A DNA stretch of 64,000 nt from Rugosimonospora africana (GCF_016862975.1 NZ_BONZ01000062.1:62001-126000); one strand, 5' to 3'; counted from the first letter of the stretch, positions 1 through 8,484 are shown. Notes: a model not told the origin generated them from the letters alone. Made by a program: numbers and translations.

Positions 1-1026
1 GTCGACGGCCGCCCCCGGGGCGTGCCGCCGGGAGTTGGTCAGCGCCTCCTGGACGATGCGGTACGCGGCCAGCTCCACGCCGGGGTCGAGGGCGACCGGG
101 GCGCCGCGCAGGATCAGGCGGGTACCGGCGCGGGTGGCGTCGCGCGCCTCGTCCAGCAGTTCGGCCAGTTGGCGCAGGCCCGGCTGCGGGCGCCGGTCGG
201 CGACCTCGGTGCTGGCGTCCTCCCGCAGCACGCCGAGCAGCCGGCGCATTTCGGTCAGCGCGGCGCGGGCGGTGTCGCCGATCGCGGACAGCCGCTGCGC
301 TCCCGCGCTCGGCATGCCGGGTGTGGTCAGCCGGGCGTTCTCGGCCTGAACGGCGATCATGGAGATGTGGTGGGCCACCACGTCGTGCAGCTCGCGGGCG
401 ATCCGGGCCCGTTCCCGGCGCGCGGTGTGCTCCAGCAGGGTGTCGGCCATCGCGTGCTGCGCGGCCCGGCTCTCCGCGTCCTCCCGGCGCACCCGGCGTA
501 CCACTCCGACCCCGGCTGCCAGCGGGACCACCGATGCCAGGGCGATGGCGACGGTGCGCGCGTACCGGTCCGGCGGATCGGTCAGCGCCAGCACCAGGTA
601 CGGGGCACCGAGCAGCACCGCGACCGGCGGCCGGCCGCCCCGGCCGGACCGGTACGCGGCGATCGGCGCGGCCGCGATGCCGGCGGCGGTCAGGGTGTGG
701 AAGGCAGCGAGGCTGAGCACGCTCGCCGCGGTGAGCGCGAGCGCCGCGACCGTGCGCTGCGGGGCGCCCAACGGCGCCGTGGTGGCCAGGCCGAGCAGGC
801 AGAGCAGGACGATGTACGGGCCGGTTTGCCCGGTATCGAGCAGCCGGGAGACCGTCTCGACGATCGCGGCCAGCCCGAGCAGCCCGCCGGCAACGGCCGG
901 CGCGTACGGTGCCAGCGCGATCCGCTGCCCCCGGTGCGTCCAGCCGGCGGCGTCGATCGGTGCTATCCCCACGTAGGACATTGTCTCCGCAGCCGTGGCG
1001 CTTGGCGTCACCGGCGCCAGCGACAT
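1..1026 (-). CDS. Sensor histidine kinase, NarL/DesK type (partial, runs off left edge)
   Basis: This is a membrane sensor kinase that autophosphorylates on His and should pass phosphate to a LuxR-type response regulator, presumably just outside the window. 342 codons are visible from ATG at 1026, with GAGAGGG just upstream. Hydrophobic segments fill about residues 25-175. The H-box follows (ARELHDVVAHHIS, His near 214), typical of the HisKA_3 family. The start of the ATPase domain (QEALTNSRRHAPG) reaches the left edge, so the rest of that domain is missing only because the window stops. It diverges from the ABC exporter operon at 1139, which is a natural candidate target. An in-frame ATG 45 bases downstream is a weaker alternative start. 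Confidence 0.9.
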   Translation of the reverse strand, partial: MSLAPVTPSATAAETMSYVGIAPIDAAGWTHRGQRIALAPYAPAVAGGLLGLAAIVETVSRLLDTGQTGPYIVLLCLLGLATTAPLGAPQRTVAALALTAASVLSLAAFHTLTAAGIAAAPIAAYRSGRGGRPPVAVLLGAPYLVLALTDPPDRYARTVAIALASVVPLAAGVGVVRRVRREDAESRAAQHAMADTLLEHTARRERARIARELHDVVAHHISMIAVQAENARLTTPGMPSAGAQRLSAIGDTARAALTEMRRLLGVLREDASTEVADRRPQPGLRQLAELLDEARDATRAGTRLILRGAPVALDPGVELAAYRIVQEALTNSRRHAPGAAVD

Positions 1027-1138
1027 CGCCGTCCCTCTCAGGAGGGATCGGGAACTGGGCATCCCCCGCGCTAGCGATGCCGGAGATGGCTCTGGCGCGT
1101 GACGACCCGCCCCGACCGCGCCGCATACGGTGCGTGAC

Positions 1139-2083
1139 ATGGAAGCGACCATTGACGTCACCGGCCTGCGCAAGCGGTTCGGCTCGACCCTGGCCCTGGA
1201 CGGAATGACGTTCAGTGTCCGGCCCGGGCAGGTCACCGGATTCGTCGGGCCCAACGGTGCCGGTAAGTCCACCACCATGCGGGTGGTCCTGAGTCTGGAT
1301 AGCGCGGACGAGGGGACCGCGCTGATCGGCGGGCAGCCGTACCACCGGCTGCGCCGCCCGCTGCACCAGGTCGGCGCGCTGCTGGACGCCGGCGCTCTGC
1401 ACCCGGCCCGCAGCGGCCGTAACCATCTGCTCTGGCTGGCCCACTCGCAGGGCCTGGGCGCCCGGCGGGTCGACGAGGTCCTGGAGCAGGCCGGCCTCGT
1501 CAAGGCGGCCCGGCGCCGGGCCGGCGGGTACTCGCTGGGCATGCGGCAGCGGCTTGGGATCGCCGCCGCGCTGCTCGGTGACCCGCCGGTGCTGATGCTC
1601 GACGAGCCGTTCAATGGCCTGGACCCCGAGGGCATCGTGTGGATCCGCGGCTTCCTGCGCGGGCTGGCGGCCGAGGGGCGGGCCGTGCTGGTGTCCAGCC
1701 ACCTCATGAGCGAACTGCAGGACAGCGCCAGCCACCTCGTGGTGGTCGGGCGCGGGCGGGTCGTCGCGGACACCAGCGTGGAGGCCCTGATCTCCGCCGC
1801 TTCCGGCGACCGGGTCACCGTGCGCACCACCGCCCGCACCGAGGCGATGACGGTACTGGCCCGGGACGGCGCCACGGTCGCCGTCACCGAGCGGGACACG
1901 ATCACCGCGGCCGGCCTGCCCGCCGCGCGGATCGTCTCGCTGCTGAACGAGGCCGGGGTGCCGTTCTCCGAGATCTCCTCGCACCGGGCCACGCTGGAGG
2001 AGGCGTACATGGAGCTGACCCGCGACTCGGTCGAGTACCGTGCCGCCCCGCTGGCCACCGGCCGCGAGGAGGCGGCCCGATGA
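1139..2083 (+). CDS. ABC exporter ATP-binding protein
   Basis: This 314-residue cytoplasmic ATPase drives an ABC-2 type exporter. Walker A is GPNGAGKSTT (residues 37-46), the signature is YSLGMRQRLG (about 134), and Walker B is VLMLDEPFNGLDPEG (about 152). The C-terminal ~90 residues match the extension usual in drug or lantibiotic exporter ATPases. ATG 1139 is preferred over the in-frame GTG at 1130. No Shine-Dalgarno is visible, but TACGGT lies seven bases upstream, so a leaderless start is possible. The stop overlaps the ATG of the permease by 4 bp. The operon diverges from the histidine kinase. Substrate is unknown. Confidence 0.93.
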   Translation: MEATIDVTGLRKRFGSTLALDGMTFSVRPGQVTGFVGPNGAGKSTTMRVVLSLDSADEGTALIGGQPYHRLRRPLHQVGALLDAGALHPARSGRNHLLWLAHSQGLGARRVDEVLEQAGLVKAARRRAGGYSLGMRQRLGIAAALLGDPPVLMLDEPFNGLDPEGIVWIRGFLRGLAAEGRAVLVSSHLMSELQDSASHLVVVGRGRVVADTSVEALISAASGDRVTVRTTARTEAMTVLARDGATVAVTERDTITAAGLPAARIVSLLNEAGVPFSEISSHRATLEEAYMELTRDSVEYRAAPLATGREEAAR

Positions 2084-3672
2084 CCGCCACCGCCACATCG
2101 CACCGCTCCGCTGTGGAAAGCGGGCGCGCCGGCTTCGGGCAGGTGCTCCGTGCCGAGTGGACGAAGTTCCGTACGGTGCGCGGCTGGCTCATCGCGACCG
2201 CCGTCGCGGTACTGATCATGGTCGCGCTGGGCTGGCTGACCGGCGTGGGCAGCCACAGCTCGTACGACAACGGGCCGGGTACGCCGACGGTCACCGGCCA
2301 CCCGTACGTGCCGCTCGGGCCGGACGGCGAGGCCGTCAACGACCGGTTCTCCCTCGTGCACCGGTCGCTGGCCGGCGACGGCAGCATCACCGCCCGGTTG
2401 ACCTCGTTGACCGGTGCCCAGGTCCTCCTCAACCACGACGATCCGTCCGCGCCGTCTGAGACCGAACCCGCGCCGGTGCAGCCGTGGGCGAAGGCGGGGC
2501 TGATCGTCAAGGAGAACACCAAGCAGGGCTCCGCCTACGCGGCGATCATGGTCACCGGCGAGCACGGCGTACGGATGCAGTACAACTTCACCGGCGACAA
2601 GGCCGGACCGACCGGTACGGTCTCGGCCGGCTCGCCGCGCTGGCTGCGCCTGACCCGTACCGGAGACACCCTCACCGGGTACGCGTCGCCCGACGGCACC
2701 AACTGGACGACCGTCGGCACGGTACGGCTGGCCGGGCTGCCGTCGACGGTGCAGGCCGGGCTGTTCGCCGCGTCTCCCGTGGTGGAGAACGTGTCCCAGC
2801 ACCTGGGCGGCGGCGGGCGGGTCACCGGCGGAAAGTCGCAGCTCACCGCCGGATTCGACAACCTCACCACGGCGGGAGGATTCGCCGGCGGCGACTGGAC
2901 GGGGACCGCGGTGGGTTCCGACGACGCCCAGGGTCTCGACCAGCGCGGCGGATTCCAGCAGGACGGAGACACGATGAGCGTCAGCGGCAGCGGCGACATC
3001 GCCCCGGACGTGGCCGGCTCCGGTGACGCCATGGAACAGACCCTGGCCGGCGTGTTTGGGACGCTGACCGTGATGGTGGTCCTCGGCGTGCTGTTCATCA
3101 CCGGCGAGTACCGGCGCGGCATGATCCGCACCAGCCTGGCGGCCAGCCCCCGGCGCGGCCGGGTCCTCGCCGCGAAGGCGCTCGTGATCGGCGCCGTCAC
3201 CTTCGTCGTCAGCCTGGTCGCCACCGCGGTCACGGTGCCGCTGGCCGAGCACATCCTGCGCGGCAACGGCAACTTCGTCTACCCGGTCACCGGACTCACC
3301 CAGCTGAGAGTCATCGTGGGTACGGCCGCGCTGCTCGCCGTCGCATCGGTGCTCGCGCTCGCGGTCGGGACGATCATGCGACGCAGCGCCGGGGCGGTCG
3401 CCACCGTCATCGTGCTGATCGTCCTGCCGTACATCCTGGCGATCGCGGGCGTCCTACCACCGGGACCGTCGCAGTGGCTGCTGCGGATCACCCCGGCCGC
3501 CGGGTTCGCCATCCAGCAGAGCCTCCCCGCGTACCCGCAGCTCAGCCGCGCGTTCACCCCGGCGTTCGGGTTCTACCCGCTTGCGCCGTGGGCCGGGTTC
3601 GCGGTGCTGTGCGGCTGGGCCGCGCTCGCGCTGGCCGCCGCCGGGTACCTGCTGCGCCGGAGGGACGTGTGA
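2080..3672 (+). CDS. ABC-2 type permease with large extracellular lectin-like insert
   Basis: This 530-residue membrane subunit pairs with the ATPase upstream (ATGA overlap). Residues ~24-50 hold the AEWTKFRT motif and the first membrane helix. About 270 residues outside the membrane follow before the next helix near residue 325. The middle of this insert (about 150-240, with GLIVKENTKQGSAYAAIM and TGYASPDGTNWTTVG) looks like a DUF1349/laminin-G-like jelly roll. Five more helices then form the usual ABC-2 core (GEYRRGMIRTSLAASPRR). Ordinary permeases of this class are ~260 residues, like the next gene, so the insert is the unusual part. Binding a surface ligand is an inference. Confidence 0.88.
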   Translation: MTATATSHRSAVESGRAGFGQVLRAEWTKFRTVRGWLIATAVAVLIMVALGWLTGVGSHSSYDNGPGTPTVTGHPYVPLGPDGEAVNDRFSLVHRSLAGDGSITARLTSLTGAQVLLNHDDPSAPSETEPAPVQPWAKAGLIVKENTKQGSAYAAIMVTGEHGVRMQYNFTGDKAGPTGTVSAGSPRWLRLTRTGDTLTGYASPDGTNWTTVGTVRLAGLPSTVQAGLFAASPVVENVSQHLGGGGRVTGGKSQLTAGFDNLTTAGGFAGGDWTGTAVGSDDAQGLDQRGGFQQDGDTMSVSGSGDIAPDVAGSGDAMEQTLAGVFGTLTVMVVLGVLFITGEYRRGMIRTSLAASPRRGRVLAAKALVIGAVTFVVSLVATAVTVPLAEHILRGNGNFVYPVTGLTQLRVIVGTAALLAVASVLALAVGTIMRRSAGAVATVIVLIVLPYILAIAGVLPPGPSQWLLRITPAAGFAIQQSLPAYPQLSRAFTPAFGFYPLAPWAGFAVLCGWAALALAAAGYLLRRRDV

Positions 3673-4451
3673 GGTCGGCGCTGCACGCGGAGTGGACGAA
3701 GCTGCGTACCGTCCCGGGGCCGGGCGCTCTGCTGGTGGCCGCGGTCGCGTTGACGGTGGCACTCGGCACGGTGGTGGCCGCGACGCTGACCTGCCCCGCG
3801 CAGGGGTGCGCCGCGAACCTCGACGCCGCCAAGACCAGCCTCTCCGGTGTCCAGCTCGGCCAGGCGGTCATCGCCGTCCTGGCCGTGCTGGCGGTCGGCG
3901 GGGAGTACAGCACCGGCATGATCCGCACCACGCTGACCGCGATGCCTCGGCGCGCGACCGTCCTGGCCGCGAAGGCGGTGACCGTCACCGGTCTGGTCCT
4001 GGTCGCGGGTGCGGTCGCGGCGCTCGGCAGTGTCCTGGCCGGGCGGCTGATCCTGCCCGGCAACGGCCTGACCCCCGAGCACGGGTACCCGCCGCTGTCC
4101 CTGACGGATGGCCCGACGCTGCGCGCGGCCGGGGGATCGGTGCTGTACCTCGCCCTGATCGGACTGCTCAGCCTGAGCGTCGCGACCATCGTGCGGGACT
4201 CTGCCGCCGCCATCGGGCTCGTCCTCGGGGTGCTGTACCTGTTCCCGATCGTGCTGCACGTGATCAGCGATCCGGACTGGCAGCGGCACCTCCAGCAGAT
4301 CGCGCCGAGCAACGCGGGGCTGGCGATCCAGACCACGGTCGGCGTGCCGGACCTGCCGATCGGCCCGTGGGCCGGCCTCGGCGTCCTCGCCGCGTGGGCG
4401 GCCGGGGCGCTGCTGGTCGGTGGCCTGCTGCTGCGCCTGCGTGACACGTGA
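3669..4451 (+). CDS. ABC-2 type permease
   Basis: This 260-residue integral membrane protein starts at GTG 3669 and overlaps the previous stop by 4 bp. It has the same N-terminal HAEWTKLRTV motif and the GEYSTGMIRTTLTAMPRR loop as its neighbour, and about six hydrophobic segments, but no large ectodomain. The two permeases probably form a heterodimer with the ATPase at 1139. It ends the operon; the next gene is convergent. Substrate cannot be read from the sequence. Confidence 0.88.
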   Translation: MRSALHAEWTKLRTVPGPGALLVAAVALTVALGTVVAATLTCPAQGCAANLDAAKTSLSGVQLGQAVIAVLAVLAVGGEYSTGMIRTTLTAMPRRATVLAAKAVTVTGLVLVAGAVAALGSVLAGRLILPGNGLTPEHGYPPLSLTDGPTLRAAGGSVLYLALIGLLSLSVATIVRDSAAAIGLVLGVLYLFPIVLHVISDPDWQRHLQQIAPSNAGLAIQTTVGVPDLPIGPWAGLGVLAAWAAGALLVGGLLLRLRDT

Positions 4452-4470
4452 TCCTCCGCTGGTCGGGCCG

Positions 4471-5325
4471 TCAGCGGACGCTGTCCGCGGCGCTCCACTG
4501 GGTGCCGACGACGCCGAGCAGCCGCAGCGCCTCAAAGGACGGGCTGCCCGGTGCGGCGGTGTAGATGATCAGACGTTGCCCGTGCCCGGCGATGTCCAGC
4601 ACCTCGCACTCCAGAACCAGCTCACCGATCACCGGGTGGCGTACCCGCTTGATCGTCGAGCCGGGCCGCACGCACACCCGCAACTGCTCCCACCGCCGGA
4701 CGAACTCCGGGCTCGCCGCGCGCAGCCGGGAGATCAGGAGGTGGATGCCAGGGTCCTCCGGGTACCGGGCCGCCGCGCCGCGCAGTTCCGCGACGCACTC
4801 GTCGGCGAACGTGGAGGACTCCGGGTCGGCCAGTGCCATGGCGGAGTACTCGCCGGTGAACAGGTTCCAGATCATGTTGCGCCGGCCGGGCGGCCAGGTG
4901 GTCGGGTCGCCGAGCAGCGCGGCGGCCATCAGGTTCCAGGCCAGGATCTCGTACTTGGCGTCGATGACATACGCGGGCGTGTCGTCGAGCCGGTCGAGCA
5001 GGTGCAGGATGCCGGCCGGTACGTCCGGGCTCGGTCCGGTCGGCGGGACGGGCACCTCGCCGGCCAGGTGGTACAGGTGGGCGCGTTCGGCGTCGTACAG
5101 CCGCAGCGCCCGGGCGAGCGCGCCGAGGACCTGCCGGGACGGCCGCGGGCCGCGGGCCTGCTCCAGCCGGGAGTAGTAGTCGACCGAGATGCCGGCGAGC
5201 CGGGCCACCTCCTCACGGCGCAGGCCCGGGGTGCGGCGCCGCCCGCCCGCCGCCAACCCGACGTCGCCGGGCTGCACCCGGGAGCGGCGGCTGCGCAGGA
5301 ACTCGGCGAGCTGCGGGCGATCCAT
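4471..5325 (-). CDS. XRE-family regulator with MmyB-like ligand-binding domain
   Basis: This 284-residue DNA-binding protein has an N-terminal HTH (about residues 5-75; RREEVARLAGISVDYYSRLE) followed by the MmyB-like domain (about 105-275), a PAS-like fold common in actinobacterial regulators that may bind a small hydrophobic ligand. ATG 5325 is chosen because GGATGGG lies just upstream; ATG 5334 is an in-frame alternative. It diverges from the SDR gene at 5429 across 103 bp. This is the classic arrangement of such a regulator controlling a neighbouring dehydrogenase. The exact operator is not evident. Confidence 0.9.
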   Translation of the reverse strand: MDRPQLAEFLRSRRSRVQPGDVGLAAGGRRRTPGLRREEVARLAGISVDYYSRLEQARGPRPSRQVLGALARALRLYDAERAHLYHLAGEVPVPPTGPSPDVPAGILHLLDRLDDTPAYVIDAKYEILAWNLMAAALLGDPTTWPPGRRNMIWNLFTGEYSAMALADPESSTFADECVAELRGAAARYPEDPGIHLLISRLRAASPEFVRRWEQLRVCVRPGSTIKRVRHPVIGELVLECEVLDIAGHGQRLIIYTAAPGSPSFEALRLLGVVGTQWSAADSVR

Positions 5326-5428
5326 GGAACCCATCCTGCGCCGCCCGGCCGGCGGCAACCAGGGACTGCCAGTCCGTGGTTACCCGGGTCTCTTTTCGTC
5401 GCGTCGCGGGCGACGCAGGCTGCCTGTC

Positions 5429-6157
5429 ATGAACGACGTGACGGTGGCCCTGGTGACCGGGGCCAACAAGGGGATCGGATACGAGATCGCGCGCGGCCTG
5501 GGCGCTGCCGGCGCCACGGTGCTGGTCGGTGCCCGCGATGCCGCCCGAGGTGCGACCGCGGCCGAAAAGCTGTCCGCGGAGGGGATCGTCGCGGTACCGG
5601 TGGAGTTGGACGTGACCGACCCGGTGTCGGTGTCGGCCGCGGCGGCCCGGGTGGAGCGCGAATACGGCCGGCTGGACATCCTGGTCAACAATGCCGGAGT
5701 CCTGCTGGAACGGGGACAGAAGCCCAGCCGGACGCCGGTGGAGGCACTGATCCTCACCTATGCCACGAACGTGTACGGCGTGGTGGCCGTGACCAACGCG
5801 ATGCTGCCCCTGCTCCGGGCCTCGGCGGCCGGACGCATCGTCAACCTCTCCAGCGGCCTGGGCTCGCTCGCGCTGACCAGCGACCCGGACAACTTCTACT
5901 CGACCGCCCCGCTGCTGGCATACAACTCGTCGAAGAGCGCGCTGAACGCGATCACCGTCTCGTACGCCAACGAGCTGAGGGACACGCCGATCAAGGTGAA
6001 CGCCGCCGACCCGGGCTACTGCGCGACCGACCTCAACGGCCATTCCGGGCCGCGCACCCCGGCCCAGGGCGCCGCCGCCGCGATCCGGCTCGCCACCCTG
6101 CCGGCAGACGGCCCGACGGCCGGGTTCTTCTCCGAGGACGGCGCGGAACCCTGGTAG
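5429..6157 (+). CDS. SDR-family oxidoreductase
   Basis: This 242-residue NAD(P)-dependent short-chain dehydrogenase/reductase has a Rossmann glycine motif TGANKGIG (residues 10-17), NNAG near 89-92, a catalytic Ser in NLSSG, and the YNSSK active-site Tyr/Lys pair near 169-173. The GANKGIGYEIARGL start resembles the plant-type carbonyl or menthone reductase subgroup. ATG 5429 gives the standard family N-terminus. It is divergently paired with the MmyB-type regulator at 4471. Substrate is unknown. Confidence 0.92.
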   Translation: MNDVTVALVTGANKGIGYEIARGLGAAGATVLVGARDAARGATAAEKLSAEGIVAVPVELDVTDPVSVSAAAARVEREYGRLDILVNNAGVLLERGQKPSRTPVEALILTYATNVYGVVAVTNAMLPLLRASAAGRIVNLSSGLGSLALTSDPDNFYSTAPLLAYNSSKSALNAITVSYANELRDTPIKVNAADPGYCATDLNGHSGPRTPAQGAAAAIRLATLPADGPTAGFFSEDGAEPW

Positions 6158-6165
6158 CTCGACAA

Positions 6166-6206
6166 TTGACAACCCCTGGTTGACAATGACAACCGGGGGT
6201 TGTCAA
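6166..6206 (+). promoter_or_regulatory. Nested inverted-repeat operator/promoter of the HTH gene
   Basis: An outer pair TTGACAACCCC (6166-6176) and GGGGTTGTCAA (6196-6206) encloses an inner pair GGTTG (6178-6182) and CAACC (6190-6194). The unit TTGACAAC appears as three direct and one inverted copy in 41 bp. TTGACA at 6166 or 6180 could also serve as a -35 box. It lies directly upstream of the HTH gene at 6216, so autoregulation by that protein is the simplest reading. Confidence 0.7.
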
Positions 6207-6215
6207 ACTGGCGGC

Positions 6216-6455
6216 ATGCGGAAGAACTCAGACCCGGCGGCGCACGCCGACCTCTTCGCCCGACTCAAGCAGGTGCGTGCCGAGGCGATCGAGCACGCGC
6301 GCATCGCGCGCACTCTGGCCCAGGAGCGGCGACGGATCATCGATGAGTTGCTGGCCGAGGGGTTCAGCCAGGCCGACCTCGCCCGGGAACTGGGCGTGAG
6401 CCGGCAGGCGATCCAGAAGATGGTCGCGGCCGGTCAGGGCGGCGGCGACGAATGA
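6216..6455 (+). CDS. Small helix-turn-helix DNA-binding protein
   Basis: This 79-residue protein has an N-terminal amphipathic helical region (residues ~8-45, rich in A, R and E) and a C-terminal HTH (SQADLARELGVSRQAIQ, about 52-68) like the sigma-70 region 4 / Fis-type HTH in small actinobacterial regulators. ATG 6216 leads directly from the nested operator. Its stop overlaps the start of the TIM-barrel gene by 4 bp, so the two are co-translated. It is probably the repressor of its own operon. No family name can be assigned with confidence. Confidence 0.8.
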   Translation: MRKNSDPAAHADLFARLKQVRAEAIEHARIARTLAQERRRIIDELLAEGFSQADLARELGVSRQAIQKMVAAGQGGGDE

Positions 6456-7534
6456 GACGCAAGGGCGTGCTCTACGACGTCGGTCGGGTGCTGGGCACCG
6501 ACTGGCGGCCGGACTACCGGCCCGACCTGGTCCGGCGGGAGTTGGCGATCATCGCGGCGGATCTGCACTGCACCGCCGTGAGGATCTGCGGCCGTGACCT
6601 CGACCGGCTTGAGCATGCCGCCTCGGTCGCCCTGGACCTGGGCATGGAGGTGTGGTTCTCGCCCGAGCTGTGGGGCCGGAAAGCCGGCCCGACACTGGCA
6701 TACCTGGCGACCGCCGCCGAGGCCGCGCAGCGGTTGCGCCGCCGGGCGCCGGGCGGCGTGGTGTTCAGCGTCGGCAGCGAGCTGAGCCTGTTCATGCGCG
6801 GGCTCCTGCCCGGGCGTACGCTCCAGCGCCGGATCCGGTACGCGCTGAGCCAGCCGCACGTCGGCCGGCAGTCGGGTCCGCTCAACGCGTTCCTGGCGAG
6901 TGCCGTCAGCGTGGTGCGCCGGGTCTTCGGTGGCCCGGTCACGTACTCGTCGCTGGACTTCGAGCGGGTGGACTGGACTCCGTTCGACATCGTCGGGGTG
7001 GACCACTACTGGCACAAGCTGATCGCCGACCGGTACGCGCTGACGCTGCGGCCGTGGCTCGCGACCGGCAAGCCGGTGGTGGTCACCGAGTTCGGGTTCC
7101 GCACCCGGACCGGAGCCGACCAGACCGGCGGCGCCGGGCCGGAAAACGTGGCCATGACAAGCGCTCTGCTGTACTTCACGCCCGGCCTCCGGCACCTGAT
7201 GATGTCCGCGCCGACCGAGCCCGCCGGCGCGTTGCGACGGTTGGTTCTGCCCCGGGTCAGGACCGTTCACGAACGCAACGAGGCACATCAGGCCGACAGT
7301 CTCGTCCGCCAGCTCACCGTCCTGGACGACGCGGGTGTCGACGGCGCGTTCGTCCAAACGTTCGTCACGCCGCTCAACCTCCACCATCCGCACCCGCGAC
7401 ACGACCTCGACACCGACTGCTTCGCCCTGGTGAAGAGCCTGCCTCGCGGGCGTCGGGGCACCACGTACCCGGACCTGGCCTGGGAACCGAAGCGGTCATT
7501 CACCGCCGTCGCCGACTTCTACGCCACGCACTGA
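6452..7534 (+). CDS. TIM-barrel protein of the family annotated 'abortive infection protein'
   Basis: This 360-residue cytoplasmic protein has no signal peptide and no membrane segment. It opens with MRRKGVLYDVGRVLG. The sequence has the look of a glycoside-hydrolase clan A barrel: a conserved Glu in SVGSELSLF (about residue 110), the IVGVDHYWHKL strand (~183), and a second Glu in VVTEFGFRT (~214) where a retaining enzyme would carry its nucleophile. Actinobacterial homologues are commonly labelled abortive phage infection protein. I know of no solid functional proof. It is translationally coupled to the HTH gene at 6216. Confidence 0.8.
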   Translation: MRRKGVLYDVGRVLGTDWRPDYRPDLVRRELAIIAADLHCTAVRICGRDLDRLEHAASVALDLGMEVWFSPELWGRKAGPTLAYLATAAEAAQRLRRRAPGGVVFSVGSELSLFMRGLLPGRTLQRRIRYALSQPHVGRQSGPLNAFLASAVSVVRRVFGGPVTYSSLDFERVDWTPFDIVGVDHYWHKLIADRYALTLRPWLATGKPVVVTEFGFRTRTGADQTGGAGPENVAMTSALLYFTPGLRHLMMSAPTEPAGALRRLVLPRVRTVHERNEAHQADSLVRQLTVLDDAGVDGAFVQTFVTPLNLHHPHPRHDLDTDCFALVKSLPRGRRGTTYPDLAWEPKRSFTAVADFYATH

Positions 7535-7558
7535 GGCACTTCTACGCCACGCGCTGAG
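7515..7558 (+). repeat. Tandem 21-bp duplication across the stop codon
   Basis: ACTTCTACGCCACGC plus ACTGAG occurs at 7515-7535 and again, with one change, at 7538-7558 (period 23 bp). The first copy contains the last codons and stop of the TIM-barrel gene. The second is out of frame and noncoding. It looks like a recent slippage or repair duplication. Confidence 0.85.
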
Positions 7559-7615
7559 AGGGAAGCGCCGCGCCGGCCTCGTCTCACGCTGCGGTCGTCT
7601 GCCCGAGATCTGAGC

Positions 7616-8353
7616 TCAACTGGCGGTGCCGTCCGAGGTCGTCTCGGTTCTGGTGTAGAGGACCTCGCGGCCCTGTTCGGCGGCGCGGATCAGCGCTTCG
7701 CTGACGAAGTCGAGGAAGCGGGCGGCATTCTCGAGGCGGGTGGCGGCCGGGGTGCCGCGGCCGAGGATGGCGACGCCCTGCCGCGCGGCCGCGATGAACT
7801 CGTCGTTGGACCGGGCGCTGCGGATCATCGCCTGATACCAGAGGTCGTCGTCGACGACGTAGCGCTCGCGGCGGCGTTCGTCGCGTTCCCGGCGGACGAG
7901 GTCCAGGCTCTCCAGGAACGTGATCGCCTTGGAGATGGACGCCGGGCTGACCTGGAGGCGCTGGGCGAGTTCGGAGGCGGTGAGGCTGCCGCTGTCGGTG
8001 GTGTAGAGGCAGCTCAGCACCCGGGACATCATCTTGGGCAGGCCCGAGGTCATGTAGACGGTGGTGAGGGCCTCCTGGTAGTCGCGCACGGCCTCGGCGT
8101 CGCGTCCGTGGGGCTGCAGGGGCGCCTGCGATGCCTGCGGGGTGGACTGCCTGCGCCGGTGGGTGCGCTGCTGGGTGGCGCGGTGAGCCAGGTCGGCGCG
8201 GTAGCCGGTGGGGCCGCCGTTTCGCAGCACCTCACGGGTGATCGTCGAGGTCGGACGGTCGAGACGGCGGGCGATCTCGGCGTAGGCCAGGCCGTCGGCC
8301 AGCCCCGTCGCGATCTGCTGGCGCTCCTGCTGGGTGAGCCTGCCTCCCGGCAT
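7616..8353 (-). CDS. GbsR/MarR-family regulator with extra N-terminal HTH
   Basis: This 245-residue DNA-binding protein has two parts. Residues ~1-50 (LTQQERQQIATGLADGLAYA, then EIARRLDRPTSTITREV) form an IS30-type HTH_38. Residues ~85-165 form a winged helix of the GbsR/MarR type (LTASELAQRLQVSPASISKA, RRERDERRRERYVVDD). ATG 8353 is preferred because AAGGGG sits six bases before it; ATG 8368 is the upstream alternative. It diverges from the DUF4097 gene at 8601, a common actinobacterial pair, and CATTGCAAC inverted repeats lie between them. Confidence 0.87.
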   Translation of the reverse strand: MPGGRLTQQERQQIATGLADGLAYAEIARRLDRPTSTITREVLRNGGPTGYRADLAHRATQQRTHRRRQSTPQASQAPLQPHGRDAEAVRDYQEALTTVYMTSGLPKMMSRVLSCLYTTDSGSLTASELAQRLQVSPASISKAITFLESLDLVRRERDERRRERYVVDDDLWYQAMIRSARSNDEFIAAARQGVAILGRGTPAATRLENAARFLDFVSEALIRAAEQGREVLYTRTETTSDGTAS

Positions 8354-8430
8354 CACGATCCCCTTCATGCCTCAGCGCCCCACGGCGCCGTCCGGTACTG
8401 CCAGACGCAGCATAGCGTTCACCGTCAGGG

Positions 8431-8484
8431 CATTGCAACGATTGAACGGGCCTTCATTGCATTAATCGGGAGACGGTTGCAATG
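8431..8484. promoter_or_regulatory. Inverted-repeat operator between GbsR-type gene and DUF4097 gene
   Basis: CATTGCAAC (8431-8439) and its exact reverse complement GTTGCAATG (8476-8484) flank a third half-like CATTGC (8455-8460). They lie in the AT-richer part of the 247-bp divergent region. They are candidates for binding by the regulator encoded at 7616-8353. Confidence 0.55.

Noticed and set aside
4420-6183. A 587-codon open frame on the + strand
   Set aside because: It runs through the XRE regulator and SDR gene in the wrong frame or strand; both of those have clear family motifs, and the product is Arg/Gly/Pro-rich noise.
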